Assembly: GCF_004119455.1 (NCBI RefSeq)
Contig: NZ_NRQT01000004.1
Span: 124,001 to 188,000, forward strand
DNA from: Chryseobacterium sp. CH25
GTDB taxonomy: Bacteria > Bacteroidota > Bacteroidia > Flavobacteriales > Weeksellaceae
DNA: 64,000 nucleotides
Direction of reading: 5' to 3'
In this document: positions 46,120 through 54,516 of the stretch, piece after piece
How the letters are laid out: each line of letters begins with the position of its first letter
Position numbering within the stretch: position 1 is the stretch's first letter
Made by a program: the position numbers and the translations under genes
Notes under the pieces: generated by a model
What the model was told of the DNA's origin: nothing
Seen by the model: the letters and a program-made list of their open reading frames with translations, nothing else
The model's database searches: none

Positions 46120-47015
46120 TTGAAAAAAATATTTTTAATACTATCTTTTCTAGTCTGTGCAAATGCTTTTTCACAGATACTATCTTCCAATGTAGAAAAG
46201 AAAACCATTGCTCTGGGAGAAACCAATCACCTTGTTATAAAGATTGATAATCTGCATGATGAGCAGGTAAGCTCTGCAGCCAAAAATGAATTACTGCCTT
46301 TCCACTTTGAAGAAACCAAAGACAGTATTGGTCAAAATGCCAATTCATATGAAAGAAAGATAGAATTTGCTGTTTTTGAAGAAGGAAAATTTACCATTCC
46401 CGAACTGGAATTTAAAGTAGGAGATAGGATATTGAAAACCATTCCTTATGAAATAGATGTCATTAATACGGCTCAGAAAGCAGACCAGATCAATGACATC
46501 ATGAAAATAAGGAGGTGAAGCTTGAAACCAAGGATTATTGGGAAATGTATAAGTTTTATATTCTGGCAGCCTTAGCAGTTATTGCTCTCATTATTGCCAT
46601 CATTATGATTGTAAAATGGGGCAGAAAAGCGAAAAGTTCTCCGGTGGTTGCTACTAATCAGACTTTGAAGGAATTGGATTCCCTTAAAAAGAAAAAATAT
46701 ATTGAAGGCGGTAATTTCCGTTCATTCTATGTGGAACTGATCGAAATCTCAAGGAATTTTATTGCCAAACAATACCATCTTCCGGCAGATGTTCTTTTAA
46801 CAGATGACCTTATTGATGTGATGAAGAAAAATAATACCATTTCTCAGGATAATGAGAAAATAGTAGAAGAAGTATTCTTAAGAGGTGATTTGGTGAAATT
46901 TGCTAAAACATTTCCGGATCAGGCAATGATGGAAAAAGACTTCGCAGACATCAGAGACTTTGTGAAAAGATCTTCCAAAGATTTAGAATTCGAAAACTTA
47001 AGAAAGGATGCCTGA
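46120..47015 (+). pseudogene. Bat-operon membrane protein, split by a 1-nt frameshift
   Basis: This exported single-pass membrane protein has no assigned name, but it is typical of the position between DUF58 and BatA. It has a signal peptide (FLVCANAFSQ), a beta-sandwich extracytoplasmic domain (about residues 20-125), a transmembrane helix (YILAALAVIALIIAIIMIV) and a cytoplasmic helical domain (NFRSFYVELIEISRNFIAKQY). As written it stops at 46518. Restoring a fifth A in the run at 46504-46507 gives DIMKNKEVKLETKDYWEM and a continuous 298-residue protein. The start codon is TTG. It overlaps batA by 8 nt, so translation is coupled. Confidence 0.83.
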
Positions 47016-48000
47016 TTTTGAATTTTACAGTCCGTGGTTTTTGCTGCTTTTTCTGCTGTTTATTCCTCTTATCATAAAAGATGCAGGTAAAAAGAAAAGA
47101 AAAGGTATAAAAGTTCCTACCATAAAAAATATGGAGACGGGTGGTGGTATACAAGGTGTTCTTTTCTTATTGAAAATATCAAAGTATATCATTCTTTCGG
47201 CACTTATTATTGCTATGGCAAGGCCGAGAACTTTTACAATTTCGCAAGATAGAGATGATACTAAAGGAGTGGATATTATGCTGTCTATTGATGTTTCACT
47301 CAGTATGCTGGCAAAAGATTTAAATCCTGACCGTATCACAGCTCTTAAAGATATTGCCGTTAAGTTTGTTCAGAAACGTCCGAATGACAGGATAGGAGTG
47401 GTAGCATATGCTGCGGAAGCATTTACTAAAGTTCCTGTTACTTCAGACCATCAGGTGGTGATTGATGAGATTAAAAATCTTAATTCTACAGGGCTTGAGC
47501 CAGGAACAGCTATTGGAGAAGGACTTTCTGTAGCAGTTAATCATTTAATTAAAAGTAAAGCCAAAAGCAAGGTGATCATTTTGATGACAGATGGGGTAAG
47601 CAATATTGAAAATGCAATTCCCCCACAACTTGCTGCAGAACTTGCAAAAAATAATAATATAAAGGTATATACCATTGGAATTGGAACAAACGGCTATGCG
47701 CTGATGCCAACAGCTGTGGATTTTTTCGGAGATCTTATTTTTACCGAAGCTGAGGTAACTATTGATGAAAATACATTGAGAGAAATTGCTCAGACGACAG
47801 GCGGAAAATATTTCAGAGCCACTTCCAACAGCAGTCTTGAAGAAGTATACGATGAGATCAATCAACTGGAAAAATCTGATGTAAAAGTATCCAAGCTGTA
47901 TAATTATGATGAATATTTCAAGATCTTTCTATGGATAGCTCTGGCGATGTTGGTACTGGATGCATTATTGAGATGGGTGTTTTATAAAATTTTAAGCTGA
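47008..48000 (+). CDS. batA: BatA, von Willebrand factor A membrane protein
   Basis: This 330-residue inner-membrane protein has helices near residues 8-25 and 55-72 and a final helix (IFLWIALAMLVLDALLRWVFY). The VWA domain between them carries the metal-binding DxSxS motif in MLSIDVSLSMLAKDL near residue 95, and later TDGVSN. Bat proteins are named for aerotolerance in Bacteroides and are thought to form a MoxR-dependent envelope complex. The exact function is unclear. Its TGA overlaps the ATG of batB. Confidence 0.92.
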   Translation: MPDFEFYSPWFLLLFLLFIPLIIKDAGKKKRKGIKVPTIKNMETGGGIQGVLFLLKISKYIILSALIIAMARPRTFTISQDRDDTKGVDIMLSIDVSLSMLAKDLNPDRITALKDIAVKFVQKRPNDRIGVVAYAAEAFTKVPVTSDHQVVIDEIKNLNSTGLEPGTAIGEGLSVAVNHLIKSKAKSKVIILMTDGVSNIENAIPPQLAAELAKNNNIKVYTIGIGTNGYALMPTAVDFFGDLIFTEAEVTIDENTLREIAQTTGGKYFRATSNSSLEEVYDEINQLEKSDVKVSKLYNYDEYFKIFLWIALAMLVLDALLRWVFYKILS

Positions 48001-49007
48001 TGAGTTGGTCTTTAGGAAATTATTGGTATTTATTTTTACTGTTGCTGTTGCCGCTGTTAGCTTTCTTTTTTGTCCGTTTTTTAAAATGGAGAAAGAGAAA
48101 AAGAGAAATCTTTGCAGCCAGCCAGTTTCATGATAATTTATTCGAAAAAAATTCAGGATTTACAAAATTCTTTCCTGCATTGTATTTATTGGGAACACTA
48201 TTCCTGATATTTTCAATTATTGATCTTCTGAATGGTTCTGAAGAAGTTAAAAGCAATCAGAGATTGAATAACGTAATCTTTATGCTGGATGTTTCCAACT
48301 CTATGAACGCTGAAGATATTGAGCCGAGCCGTCTTACGGAAGCTAAAAATCTGATGATGCAGACCATGTCAAAAATGAAGAACGATAAAATTGGAATTGT
48401 CATTTTTGCAGGTCAGGCCATATCTATTATGCCTTTAACAACAGATTATAATTCTGCAGAAACTTATATTGGTGCCATTGAAACCAATTCTATGAAGATT
48501 CAGGGAACAGACTTCCTGAAAGGTATGCAGGCAGCTACAGAGAAATTTAAAAATGTAAGCAAAGGATCCCGAAAAATTATATTGCTAAGTGATGGTGAGG
48601 ATAATGAAGGGAATGACAATGCTGCTATAAGACTTGCTAATAAAGAAGGAATTACTATTACCTCTGTAGGAATAGGAACAGACGAAGGTGCTCCGGTTCC
48701 GGTATATAATGAAGGTCAGCTGATGGGGTATAAAACAGATGTTAATGGAAGTACCGTTATTTCTAAAAGACAGACCGAAGCCTTAAATAAAATGGCAGGT
48801 TCTACAGGGGGAACATACATTGACGGAAATAATATCAATGAAGCTCCGGACAGGATTATTGATGCCATTAATAAAAAGTCTTCAGGATCGGAAACGCTAG
48901 TGAAATCGCAGAATGCGAACCATTATTATCAATATTTTTTAGCCGTATCTATTCTCTTTTTCTTTTTAATTTATATTTTTAATCCCAAAAATGATTTTAA
49001 TCTGTAA
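48000..49007 (+). CDS. batB: BatB, von Willebrand factor A membrane protein
   Basis: This 335-residue VWA membrane protein is paralogous to BatA. It has N-terminal helices (YWYLFLLLLLPLLAFFFVRFL and FFPALYLLGTLFLIF), the metal site FMLDVSNSMNAEDIEPS near residue 98, LLSDGEDNEGN later, and a C-terminal helix (FLAVSILFFFLIYIF). It is coupled to batA by a TGATG overlap. BatC, 99 nt downstream, has its own possible promoter. Confidence 0.92.
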   Translation: MSWSLGNYWYLFLLLLLPLLAFFFVRFLKWRKRKREIFAASQFHDNLFEKNSGFTKFFPALYLLGTLFLIFSIIDLLNGSEEVKSNQRLNNVIFMLDVSNSMNAEDIEPSRLTEAKNLMMQTMSKMKNDKIGIVIFAGQAISIMPLTTDYNSAETYIGAIETNSMKIQGTDFLKGMQAATEKFKNVSKGSRKIILLSDGEDNEGNDNAAIRLANKEGITITSVGIGTDEGAPVPVYNEGQLMGYKTDVNGSTVISKRQTEALNKMAGSTGGTYIDGNNINEAPDRIIDAINKKSSGSETLVKSQNANHYYQYFLAVSILFFFLIYIFNPKNDFNL

Positions 49008-49092
49008 ATTTCCTTTATTTATAGAAGAAAATCTATGGGTACTTTAACCCAATTTTAACAAATAAAACTCTGTTTCTTAACATATAAAGGAA

Positions 49093-49100
49093 TAATTTTG
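49093..49100 (+). promoter_or_regulatory. Candidate internal -7 element before batC
   Basis: TAATTTTG matches TAnnTTTG and ends 6 nt before the ATG at 49107, in the only long gap within the bat operon. It could give batC-batD separate expression. Confidence 0.45.
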
Positions 49101-49106
49101 CAGGTA

Positions 49107-49853
49107 ATGAATACTAAAACCATATTTTTATCGTTAATAGTTGCTTTCTCGTTCTCAGGCTTCATGTTTGGGCAGGAAAACTACAGAACTTTGGTTCATG
49201 AAGGCAATCAGAAATTTGACGGTAAAGACTATGATGGAGCGTCTTCCAAATATATGGAAGCTGTAAAATCCAATGATAAAGATTTTACGGCCCATTATAA
49301 TATGGGGAATGCTCTGTATAAAAGTAAAAAGTATGAAGAAGCAAAAGCAGAGTTTGAAAAAGCACAACAGCTCTCACAGACTCTTCCAGATAAAGCGGCT
49401 GCCCTTCATAATTTAGGAAATACCTACATGCAGATGAATCAGCCGGAAAAAGCGGCAGATTATTATAAAAAATCGCTTAAACAAAATCCCTACAGCGAAG
49501 CTACCCGTAAGAATTATGAAATTGCCAAGCTAAAGGAAAAAGAAAAGCAGCAAAACAAAAACGATCAGAATAAATCCGGACAGGGCGGCGGTAGCGGTAA
49601 TGATCAGAACAAAGGAGAAGATCAGAAAGGCGATAAAAAAGACCAAAAGCAGGATCAGGGAAATGGTCAGCAAAACGAAGGTAAAAGTGATCAGGGCAAC
49701 CCTCAGAAGGATCAGAATAATGAAGGTAGAATGCCAAAGAATCTTGAAAATCAGCTCTTAGATAAAATAAACGAAAAAGAAAAAGAAACCGCCAGAAGAA
49801 TTTTAAACAAAAATTCTTATTCGATGCCCGAAAGCAACGAGAAAGATTGGTGA
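49107..49853 (+). CDS. batC: BatC, tetratricopeptide repeat protein
   Basis: This 248-residue periplasmic protein starts with a signal peptide (FSFSGFMFGQ). At least three TPR units follow between about residues 28 and 140 (FDGKDYDGASSKYMEAVK, AHYNMGNALYKSKKYEEAKAEFEKA, HNLGNTYMQMNQPEKAADYYKK). The second part is a very polar low-complexity stretch rich in Gln, Lys, Asp and Gly (about 150-215), then a conserved tail. The ATG at 49107 is used. Its TGA overlaps the batD ATG. TPRs probably mediate contact with BatA, BatB or BatD. Confidence 0.9.
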   Translation: MNTKTIFLSLIVAFSFSGFMFGQENYRTLVHEGNQKFDGKDYDGASSKYMEAVKSNDKDFTAHYNMGNALYKSKKYEEAKAEFEKAQQLSQTLPDKAAALHNLGNTYMQMNQPEKAADYYKKSLKQNPYSEATRKNYEIAKLKEKEKQQNKNDQNKSGQGGGSGNDQNKGEDQKGDKKDQKQDQGNGQQNEGKSDQGNPQKDQNNEGRMPKNLENQLLDKINEKEKETARRILNKNSYSMPESNEKDW

Positions 49854-51592
49854 TGAAAGACAAATTGATTTACATATTGCTTACTTTAGCATCCGTAATT
49901 ACTTACGGACAGGTAAATCTTTCTCTTGATGCTGATAAAAATGAATATGGAGGTAAGGATATTGTAAATCTTACCATTGTTCTTGAATTGAATGGAAGTG
50001 ACCTTGTTCAGCAGACTGGTTTTCAGCTTCCGGACCTTTCTAAATTCAATATTATAGGTAGCGGATCTGTAACCAATACAGTGATTGATCCTGCAACCAA
50101 TACGCTTATTACTCAAAAAGTATCCAGAATTGCCCTTGAACCTAAGAAAAAAGGAAAGATCAAAATTGGATCAGTACTGGTTACCGTCAATAACAAAATC
50201 TATAAAACCGAACCTTTCGACGTTAATATCCGTGATATTGTTGAGAAGAAATCCTTAGCCAGCAATACCTCCAGTGAGGTATATCTGAATATGGAAATAG
50301 AAGACAGGGATGTATATCAGGATCAGCCAACCATTGCTGTTCTGAAAGTATATTCCAGAAATATGGATAATCTCAGAAAAGTAAAGAATATCCGTCTTCC
50401 ACAACAGGAAAACATCAACGTACATCCTATTAATTTCACTAAATCAGAAATTGATCCGTCTGATAACGGAAATATGGCATCCCAGGTATTGGCGATGTTT
50501 ATGGTATTCCCGAATGAGGCAGGATATGTTGAGGTTCCAGGGGTATCTGCCTCTGTAAATTCCTATTCCAATAAAAATAAAATTGTTTCCAATAAAGTAA
50601 AGATTAATGTTAGAAAGCTTCCGGAAGGAGCTCCTGATGGTTTTACAAATGCAGTAGGAAATTTTAATGTAAGTGTTTATAATACCACCAAAGAAAAGCC
50701 TGAGGCGAAAAAACCATTAAATGTTGTAGTAAAGGTTACGGGAGAAGGAAACTTACCGGATTTGATACTGCCAAAAATTGCAGCCTCTCCGGATTATGAA
50801 GTTTTTGCACCAAAAATCACTTCAAAAGTTGCTCCGGGTACTTATGGAATAAAAGGAGAAGTTTTGGCCAACTATGTAGTAATTCCTAATAAATCAGGTG
50901 CAATTTCTATTAAAACGGAACCTTTTGCTTTCTTTAATCCTGAAAACAGAGAGTACGTGGATATGGGGCAGAAAATACTGGATGTAAATGCACTTTCTCA
51001 TGATCAGGTAATGGAATCCCGCTCTACAGTAGAGAAGGTAAATGAATATACCAATAACCTTTTGGAGACCGTAGACACTCCGGTTTTAAAAACCACATCA
51101 TTTAAAGTAAAAGAAAAAAGTAAATTCCACTGGAATATTCTTTTAGCCAATATTGCCATTCTTTTAGGCTTATTTGTTGTTTATCTGTTATTTAAGACTT
51201 GGCAAAAAAAACGTACATTAGTTAGGGAAACCGTATCTCAAAAACCTCTGGGTTCTGTGGCTGAAACAGAAAAGGAAATCAGAGAGTTGCTGAAAACGGA
51301 TATCAACGATTATTTTGGTTATCTGGAAAATCTTAAAGATAATGGCGAGTATGAAAAGTTCTTTGTTACATTGGAAGAGCTGGATCAGGAAGTGAGAAAC
51401 CAGTATTTTCAAGGTTCTATAGGGGAGTTTAAGACTTTTCTTGAAAAGCACAAAGGTTCTTCTGTTGCTGAACAATATGCAAGACTGCAGCAGAAAATTC
51501 AGATGGAGAAATATTCTCCTGTGAAATCTCATGATGGTATAGAAGAACTTTTGAAAACAATTGTTAATTTATATTCACAAATTAGCAAATAG
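49853..51592 (+). CDS. batD: BatD, oxygen-tolerance protein
   Basis: This protein of about 579 residues has a signal peptide (LTLASVITYGQ) and a long extracytoplasmic region of repeated beta-sandwich domains matching the BatD family (SLDADKNEYGGKDIVNLTIVLE; VYQDQPTIAVLKVYS; KPLNVVVKVTGEGNLPDL). One transmembrane helix (ILLANIAILLGLFVVYLLF) follows near residue 430, then a cytoplasmic helical tail of about 130 residues. The ATG at 49853, overlapping the batC stop, is preferred over an in-frame TTG at 49847. It is the last gene of the operon. Confidence 0.91.
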   Translation: MKDKLIYILLTLASVITYGQVNLSLDADKNEYGGKDIVNLTIVLELNGSDLVQQTGFQLPDLSKFNIIGSGSVTNTVIDPATNTLITQKVSRIALEPKKKGKIKIGSVLVTVNNKIYKTEPFDVNIRDIVEKKSLASNTSSEVYLNMEIEDRDVYQDQPTIAVLKVYSRNMDNLRKVKNIRLPQQENINVHPINFTKSEIDPSDNGNMASQVLAMFMVFPNEAGYVEVPGVSASVNSYSNKNKIVSNKVKINVRKLPEGAPDGFTNAVGNFNVSVYNTTKEKPEAKKPLNVVVKVTGEGNLPDLILPKIAASPDYEVFAPKITSKVAPGTYGIKGEVLANYVVIPNKSGAISIKTEPFAFFNPENREYVDMGQKILDVNALSHDQVMESRSTVEKVNEYTNNLLETVDTPVLKTTSFKVKEKSKFHWNILLANIAILLGLFVVYLLFKTWQKKRTLVRETVSQKPLGSVAETEKEIRELLKTDINDYFGYLENLKDNGEYEKFFVTLEELDQEVRNQYFQGSIGEFKTFLEKHKGSSVAEQYARLQQKIQMEKYSPVKSHDGIEELLKTIVNLYSQISK

Positions 51593-51606
51593 TCAGTTTA
51601 TTTTCA

Positions 51607-51614
51607 TATTTTTG
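51607..51614 (+). promoter_or_regulatory. Candidate -7 element for marC
   Basis: TATTTTTG matches TAnnTTTG, 22 nt before the ATG at 51637 and just after batD. Confidence 0.5.
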
Positions 51615-51636
51615 CGAAATTTTTAATTACAAAGAG

Positions 51637-52440
51637 ATGGAAATTTTTGATGGTTTCTCTTTTAAAGAGATCGTTACCAGCTTTATGGTTCTTTTTGCCG
51701 TTATCGATATTATCGGCTCAGTTCCCATTATAGTAAGCCTTCAGCAGAAGTTCGGAAAGATAGAAGCGGGTAAGGCTGCTATTACTGCCGGAGCAATTAT
51801 GATTGTTTTCCTGTTTGTAGGAAATAAAATTCTAAAGCTTATTGGAGTGGATGTAAATTCCTTTGCAATTGCCGGTGCATTTGTGATTTTTGTCATAGCA
51901 CTGGAAATGATTTTGGGAATTGAAATCAATAAAACAACCGAAGCAAAGGCTGCGTCTATCGTACCCATCGCATTTCCACTGGTTGCAGGTGCCGGAACTT
52001 TAACAACAGCATTATCCCTCAGAGCTGAATTTCATGATATTAATATTATTTGCGGAATTATTCTTAATACAATTTTCGTATATTTGGTGCTGAAATCAGC
52101 GAAATGGTTGGAGCAGAAAATAGGAGATGCTACTTTGATGATTCTTCAGAAAGTTTTCGGTATTATCCTTTTAGCGATTTCAATTAAATTATTCACTGCA
52201 AATTTTGCCCAATTGGTGCTGAATTATGTTAATTTTAAAATTATGAAGAAGTTTTATAAAGTATTTTTAGTACTGTTCATCGTTTTCATCGCTATTAATT
52301 TATATGCTATCAACTGGCAGAATGATCTTATCGCTGATGAAGACAACATTAAGTTTGTATTTTCTGCATCAGCTGCTGCAATAGGTCTTATCCTGCTTTT
52401 TGTAATGGATACCTGGAGCCGAATTGGTGTAAAGAAGTAA
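51637..52440 (+). CDS. MarC-family membrane protein (reads through into a second small gene)
   Basis: The first 200 residues are a MarC/NAAT-family inner-membrane protein with six helices and the typical VDIIGSVPIIVSLQ, FAIAGAFVIFVIALEMILGIE and SIVPIAFPLVAGAGTLTTAL segments. The written frame continues without a stop into 67 more residues, of which the last 65 (from MKKFYKVF) look like a separate protein with its own start at 52243. A fifth T in the run at 52233-52236 would make a stop (NF then TAA) right where MarC proteins normally end, and the second gene would follow within a few bases. So the fusion is probably an artefact. MarC function is unknown; the family is not a proven drug exporter. 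Confidence 0.85.
   Translation: MEIFDGFSFKEIVTSFMVLFAVIDIIGSVPIIVSLQQKFGKIEAGKAAITAGAIMIVFLFVGNKILKLIGVDVNSFAIAGAFVIFVIALEMILGIEINKTTEAKAASIVPIAFPLVAGAGTLTTALSLRAEFHDINIICGIILNTIFVYLVLKSAKWLEQKIGDATLMILQKVFGIILLAISIKLFTANFAQLVLNYVNFKIMKKFYKVFLVLFIVFIAINLYAINWQNDLIADEDNIKFVFSASAAAIGLILLFVMDTWSRIGVKK
52243..52440 (+). CDS. Small two-helix membrane protein (probably a separate gene)
   Basis: This 65-residue protein starts MKKFYKVFLVLFIVFIAINL. It has one N-terminal helix, a short acidic loop (NDLIADEDNIK) and a second helix (SASAAAIGLILLFVMDTW). I know no family. In the sequence as written it is the in-frame tail of the MarC ORF; see that entry for why it is probably its own gene. Confidence 0.55.
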   Translation: MKKFYKVFLVLFIVFIAINLYAINWQNDLIADEDNIKFVFSASAAAIGLILLFVMDTWSRIGVKK

Positions 52441-52463
52441 ATTAAATATTTATATAGATATAG

Positions 52464-52491
52464 CCTCTTTCTTTTTGAAGGAGGTTTTTTT
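52464..52491 (+). terminator. Terminator of the marC unit
   Basis: CCTCTTTC and GAAGGAGG form an 8-bp stem with one G-U pair, followed by seven T, 24 nt after the stop codon. Confidence 0.8.
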
Positions 52492-52832
52492 ATGGATAAA
52501 AGATAAAAGATAAAAGATAAAAGATAAAAGATATTGTCGTTAAATAACTATATTGATTATCTAATTATCCATTAGGACATCAACATCAATAGGGGTGGGC
52601 TTTAGCCCAGCCGGACCAATAAAACATCAAATTCTATTGGCTTTAGCCAAAACATATTATTGAAACACAAATAGCACCAATTGTTTCACAAATATCACAA
52701 AAATCAAAGCGTATAAAATGCATATTTTGTCATTCAGAACAAATCTAAATGCGATTTATCCTGTTATTTTTTCTAAATATGATAACCAAATACACTACAG
52801 AAATAGATCTGTGGTAAATAAAATCTTCTTAA
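52492..52832. other. Gene-free stretch with dispersed repeats
   Basis: It holds a heptamer tandem repeat (52495-52529), then GGGCTTTAGCCC and TTGGCTTTAGCCAA hairpins (around 52600-52650) with AATAAAACATCA. The latter also occurs with GGCTTTAGCC near 46085-46107. No gene or promoter is seen. Confidence 0.5.
52495..52529. repeat. Tandem heptamer repeat, five copies of GATAAAA
   Basis: Five exact, uninterrupted copies of GATAAAA just after the marC terminator; such arrays are prone to slippage. Confidence 0.9.
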
Positions 52833-53801
52833 TTAAGAAACAACCAGGTTTTTTAAAATTGCTTCAGATTTCAGTTCCGTTTCTGTCCATTCCTTTTCCG
52901 GATTACTTTGAGCGGTAATACCACCGCCAACAAAAACATGTACGGAATCTTTATACAGTCTTGCACATCTAAGATTTACAAAATAAAGAATGCTATCTTC
53001 TGTTTCTACCTTGATATAACCGGCATAAAATTCACGGGGGAATTTCTCATATTTTCGGATATTTTCATTGCAGAAATCCTTAGGGATACCACAAACTGCC
53101 GGAGTAGGATGAAGATCCTGGATTAGGTTGTCAAGATCATCAGGTTTTATAGTTGTTTTAAAATCTGTACGGAGATGTTTGATATTCCCGGAAATATGGT
53201 CATACGTTTTAGATTGCAGCACTTTATCTGAATAGTTTTTAAGAATATTCTGAATGTAAGACGTAACAGGTTTCTGTTCTTCAATTTCTTTTTCCGTCCA
53301 TTCTTCAGTTGTGGGAAGAGTTCCTGCCAGTGCCATGGTTTCAAACTCATGAGTTGTTTTATTAAACTTACCTAATACTTCCGAAAAAGCTCCCATCCAC
53401 GCATTTTTCCCATCATTAAACAAGTATCTGAAAGCATTTGGATAAGTTTTACATAAGTTATCAAAACTTGCTGTATAATCTATTCTATCGAAGTCTGTAA
53501 AAATATTTCTTCTGGAATACACCAATTTGGGAAGATCATTTTCTTTAATAACTTCAATGACCTGTTGTAAAGTATTGCAATATTCTTCTTTGGTTTCAGC
53601 TCTGGAACCCGTTTTATCTTCTGTTAATGTTTCGTTGGTAATCGAAATATTATTAAACTTTGCAGGATCAATCCTGATGATATTTCCATTAAAGCTGATA
53701 TGGCTCAGGCTGTCATAAGAATAAAATTTAACAGCGTTTTTATCAGTTGTTTCCTCTACAGTGTGCAATCCTTCGTTGAAGGGAAGTTTGAAATAAATCA
53801 T
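52833..53801 (-). CDS. menF: Isochorismate synthase-like chorismate-binding enzyme
   Basis: This 322-residue chorismate-binding enzyme, in the MenF/EntC group, probably converts chorismate to isochorismate at the entry to menaquinone synthesis. Conserved parts are TMALAGTLPTTEEW, HPTPAVCGIPKDF (active-site His region), EFYAGYIKVE and VFVGGGITAQSNPEKEWTETELKSE. It is shorter than E. coli MenF, as is usual in Bacteroidota. Anthranilate or aminodeoxychorismate synthase is less likely because the PTPAVCG pattern is of the isochorismate synthase type. The MenI-like gene next to it supports the assignment. A clean promoter lies upstream. Confidence 0.87.
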   Translation of the reverse strand: MIYFKLPFNEGLHTVEETTDKNAVKFYSYDSLSHISFNGNIIRIDPAKFNNISITNETLTEDKTGSRAETKEEYCNTLQQVIEVIKENDLPKLVYSRRNIFTDFDRIDYTASFDNLCKTYPNAFRYLFNDGKNAWMGAFSEVLGKFNKTTHEFETMALAGTLPTTEEWTEKEIEEQKPVTSYIQNILKNYSDKVLQSKTYDHISGNIKHLRTDFKTTIKPDDLDNLIQDLHPTPAVCGIPKDFCNENIRKYEKFPREFYAGYIKVETEDSILYFVNLRCARLYKDSVHVFVGGGITAQSNPEKEWTETELKSEAILKNLVVS

Positions 53802-53874
53802 GAGCTATGAACGGATTTTGAAAATCATTAACCTGAAATTATATAGGAAATTCCAAAGTTAATTTTCCTTTCTG

Positions 53875-53904
53875 CAAAGGTATTATTAGTCTTAAAGATG
53901 TCAA
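53875..53904 (-). promoter_or_regulatory. Bacteroidota-type promoter of menF
   Basis: On the minus strand, TTG (53904-53902), 19 nt, TACCTTTG (53882-53875). Both elements fit; the leader would be about 70 nt. Confidence 0.7.
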
Positions 53905-53978
53905 AATTATAGGAGCTGTTTTTTAAGGAAACATTGTTTTATAATACAGAAAATAAAAGGTTGCAGTAAGGATATAAA

Positions 53979-54005
53979 AAAAGCCCAAAAATTTTTTGAG
54001 CTTTT
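53979..54005 (-). terminator. Terminator after the MenI-like gene
   Basis: On the minus strand, AGCTCAAAAA and TTTTTGGGCT pair and are followed by seven T, about 20 nt past the stop codon. Confidence 0.75.
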
Positions 54006-54025
54006 AGTTTTTATGGATGTTCAAC

Positions 54026-54454
54026 CTATCTATTAATGATATTATTGGTCATTGTAGTATGGTTGATGAGTGTTCCTTTTTCATCTCTGATTTCAATTTC
54101 AGAAACGTGCATTGTTTTTCCTTTTCTGATGAAGCGTGCAGTAGCTGTTACTATTCCATCTTTTTTACTTCTTAGGTGATTGGAGTTGATATTGGTACCT
54201 ACACCATAATATTTATCACCGTCAATAAAAATATTAGACAGGCTTGAACCAAGGGTTTCTGCCAATACGCAGCTTGCTCCTCCGTGCATGATTCCGAAAG
54301 GCTGGTGTGTTCTTGGTAATACAGGCATGGTAGCAGTAAGGGTTTCATTTTCAAGATCTATATCAATGAATTTGATTTCCATTGCTTTTGCCAGGGTTTC
54401 TCCACCCCAGTTATTGATGAATGCTAATATTTCTTCTTTTGTCTGACCTTTCAT
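54026..54454 (-). CDS. menI: Hotdog thioesterase, MenI/YdiI-like
   Basis: This 142-residue hotdog-fold thioesterase is of the PaaI/YdiI type. The catalytic segment is FGIMHGGASCVLAETLGS (about residues 56-73), followed by the YdiI-like GTNINSNHLRSKKDGIV and EIEIRDEKGTLI. YdiI/MenI hydrolyses 1,4-dihydroxy-2-naphthoyl-CoA in menaquinone synthesis. The adjacent menF makes this role likely; a general acyl-CoA thioesterase is the alternative. The ATG at 54454 is chosen; the frame extends upstream to 54550, but the extra 32 residues are not family-like. The acyltransferase gene ends 62 nt upstream. Confidence 0.8.
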   Translation of the reverse strand: MKGQTKEEILAFINNWGGETLAKAMEIKFIDIDLENETLTATMPVLPRTHQPFGIMHGGASCVLAETLGSSLSNIFIDGDKYYGVGTNINSNHLRSKKDGIVTATARFIRKGKTMHVSEIEIRDEKGTLINHTTMTNNIINR

Positions 54455-54516
54455 TTTTAAAATAGATAAGAGATGATTGATAAATGATGATGTAAAATAT
54501 AAGTTATTTACTTTTA

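Noticed and set aside
49501..49863. A 120-codon leftward ORF antisense to batC
   Set aside because: It mirrors the Gln/Lys-rich low-complexity part of batC and has no independent features.
52495..52529. Possible CRISPR-like repeat array
   Set aside because: It is a simple 7-bp tandem repeat without spacers; no cas genes are in the window.
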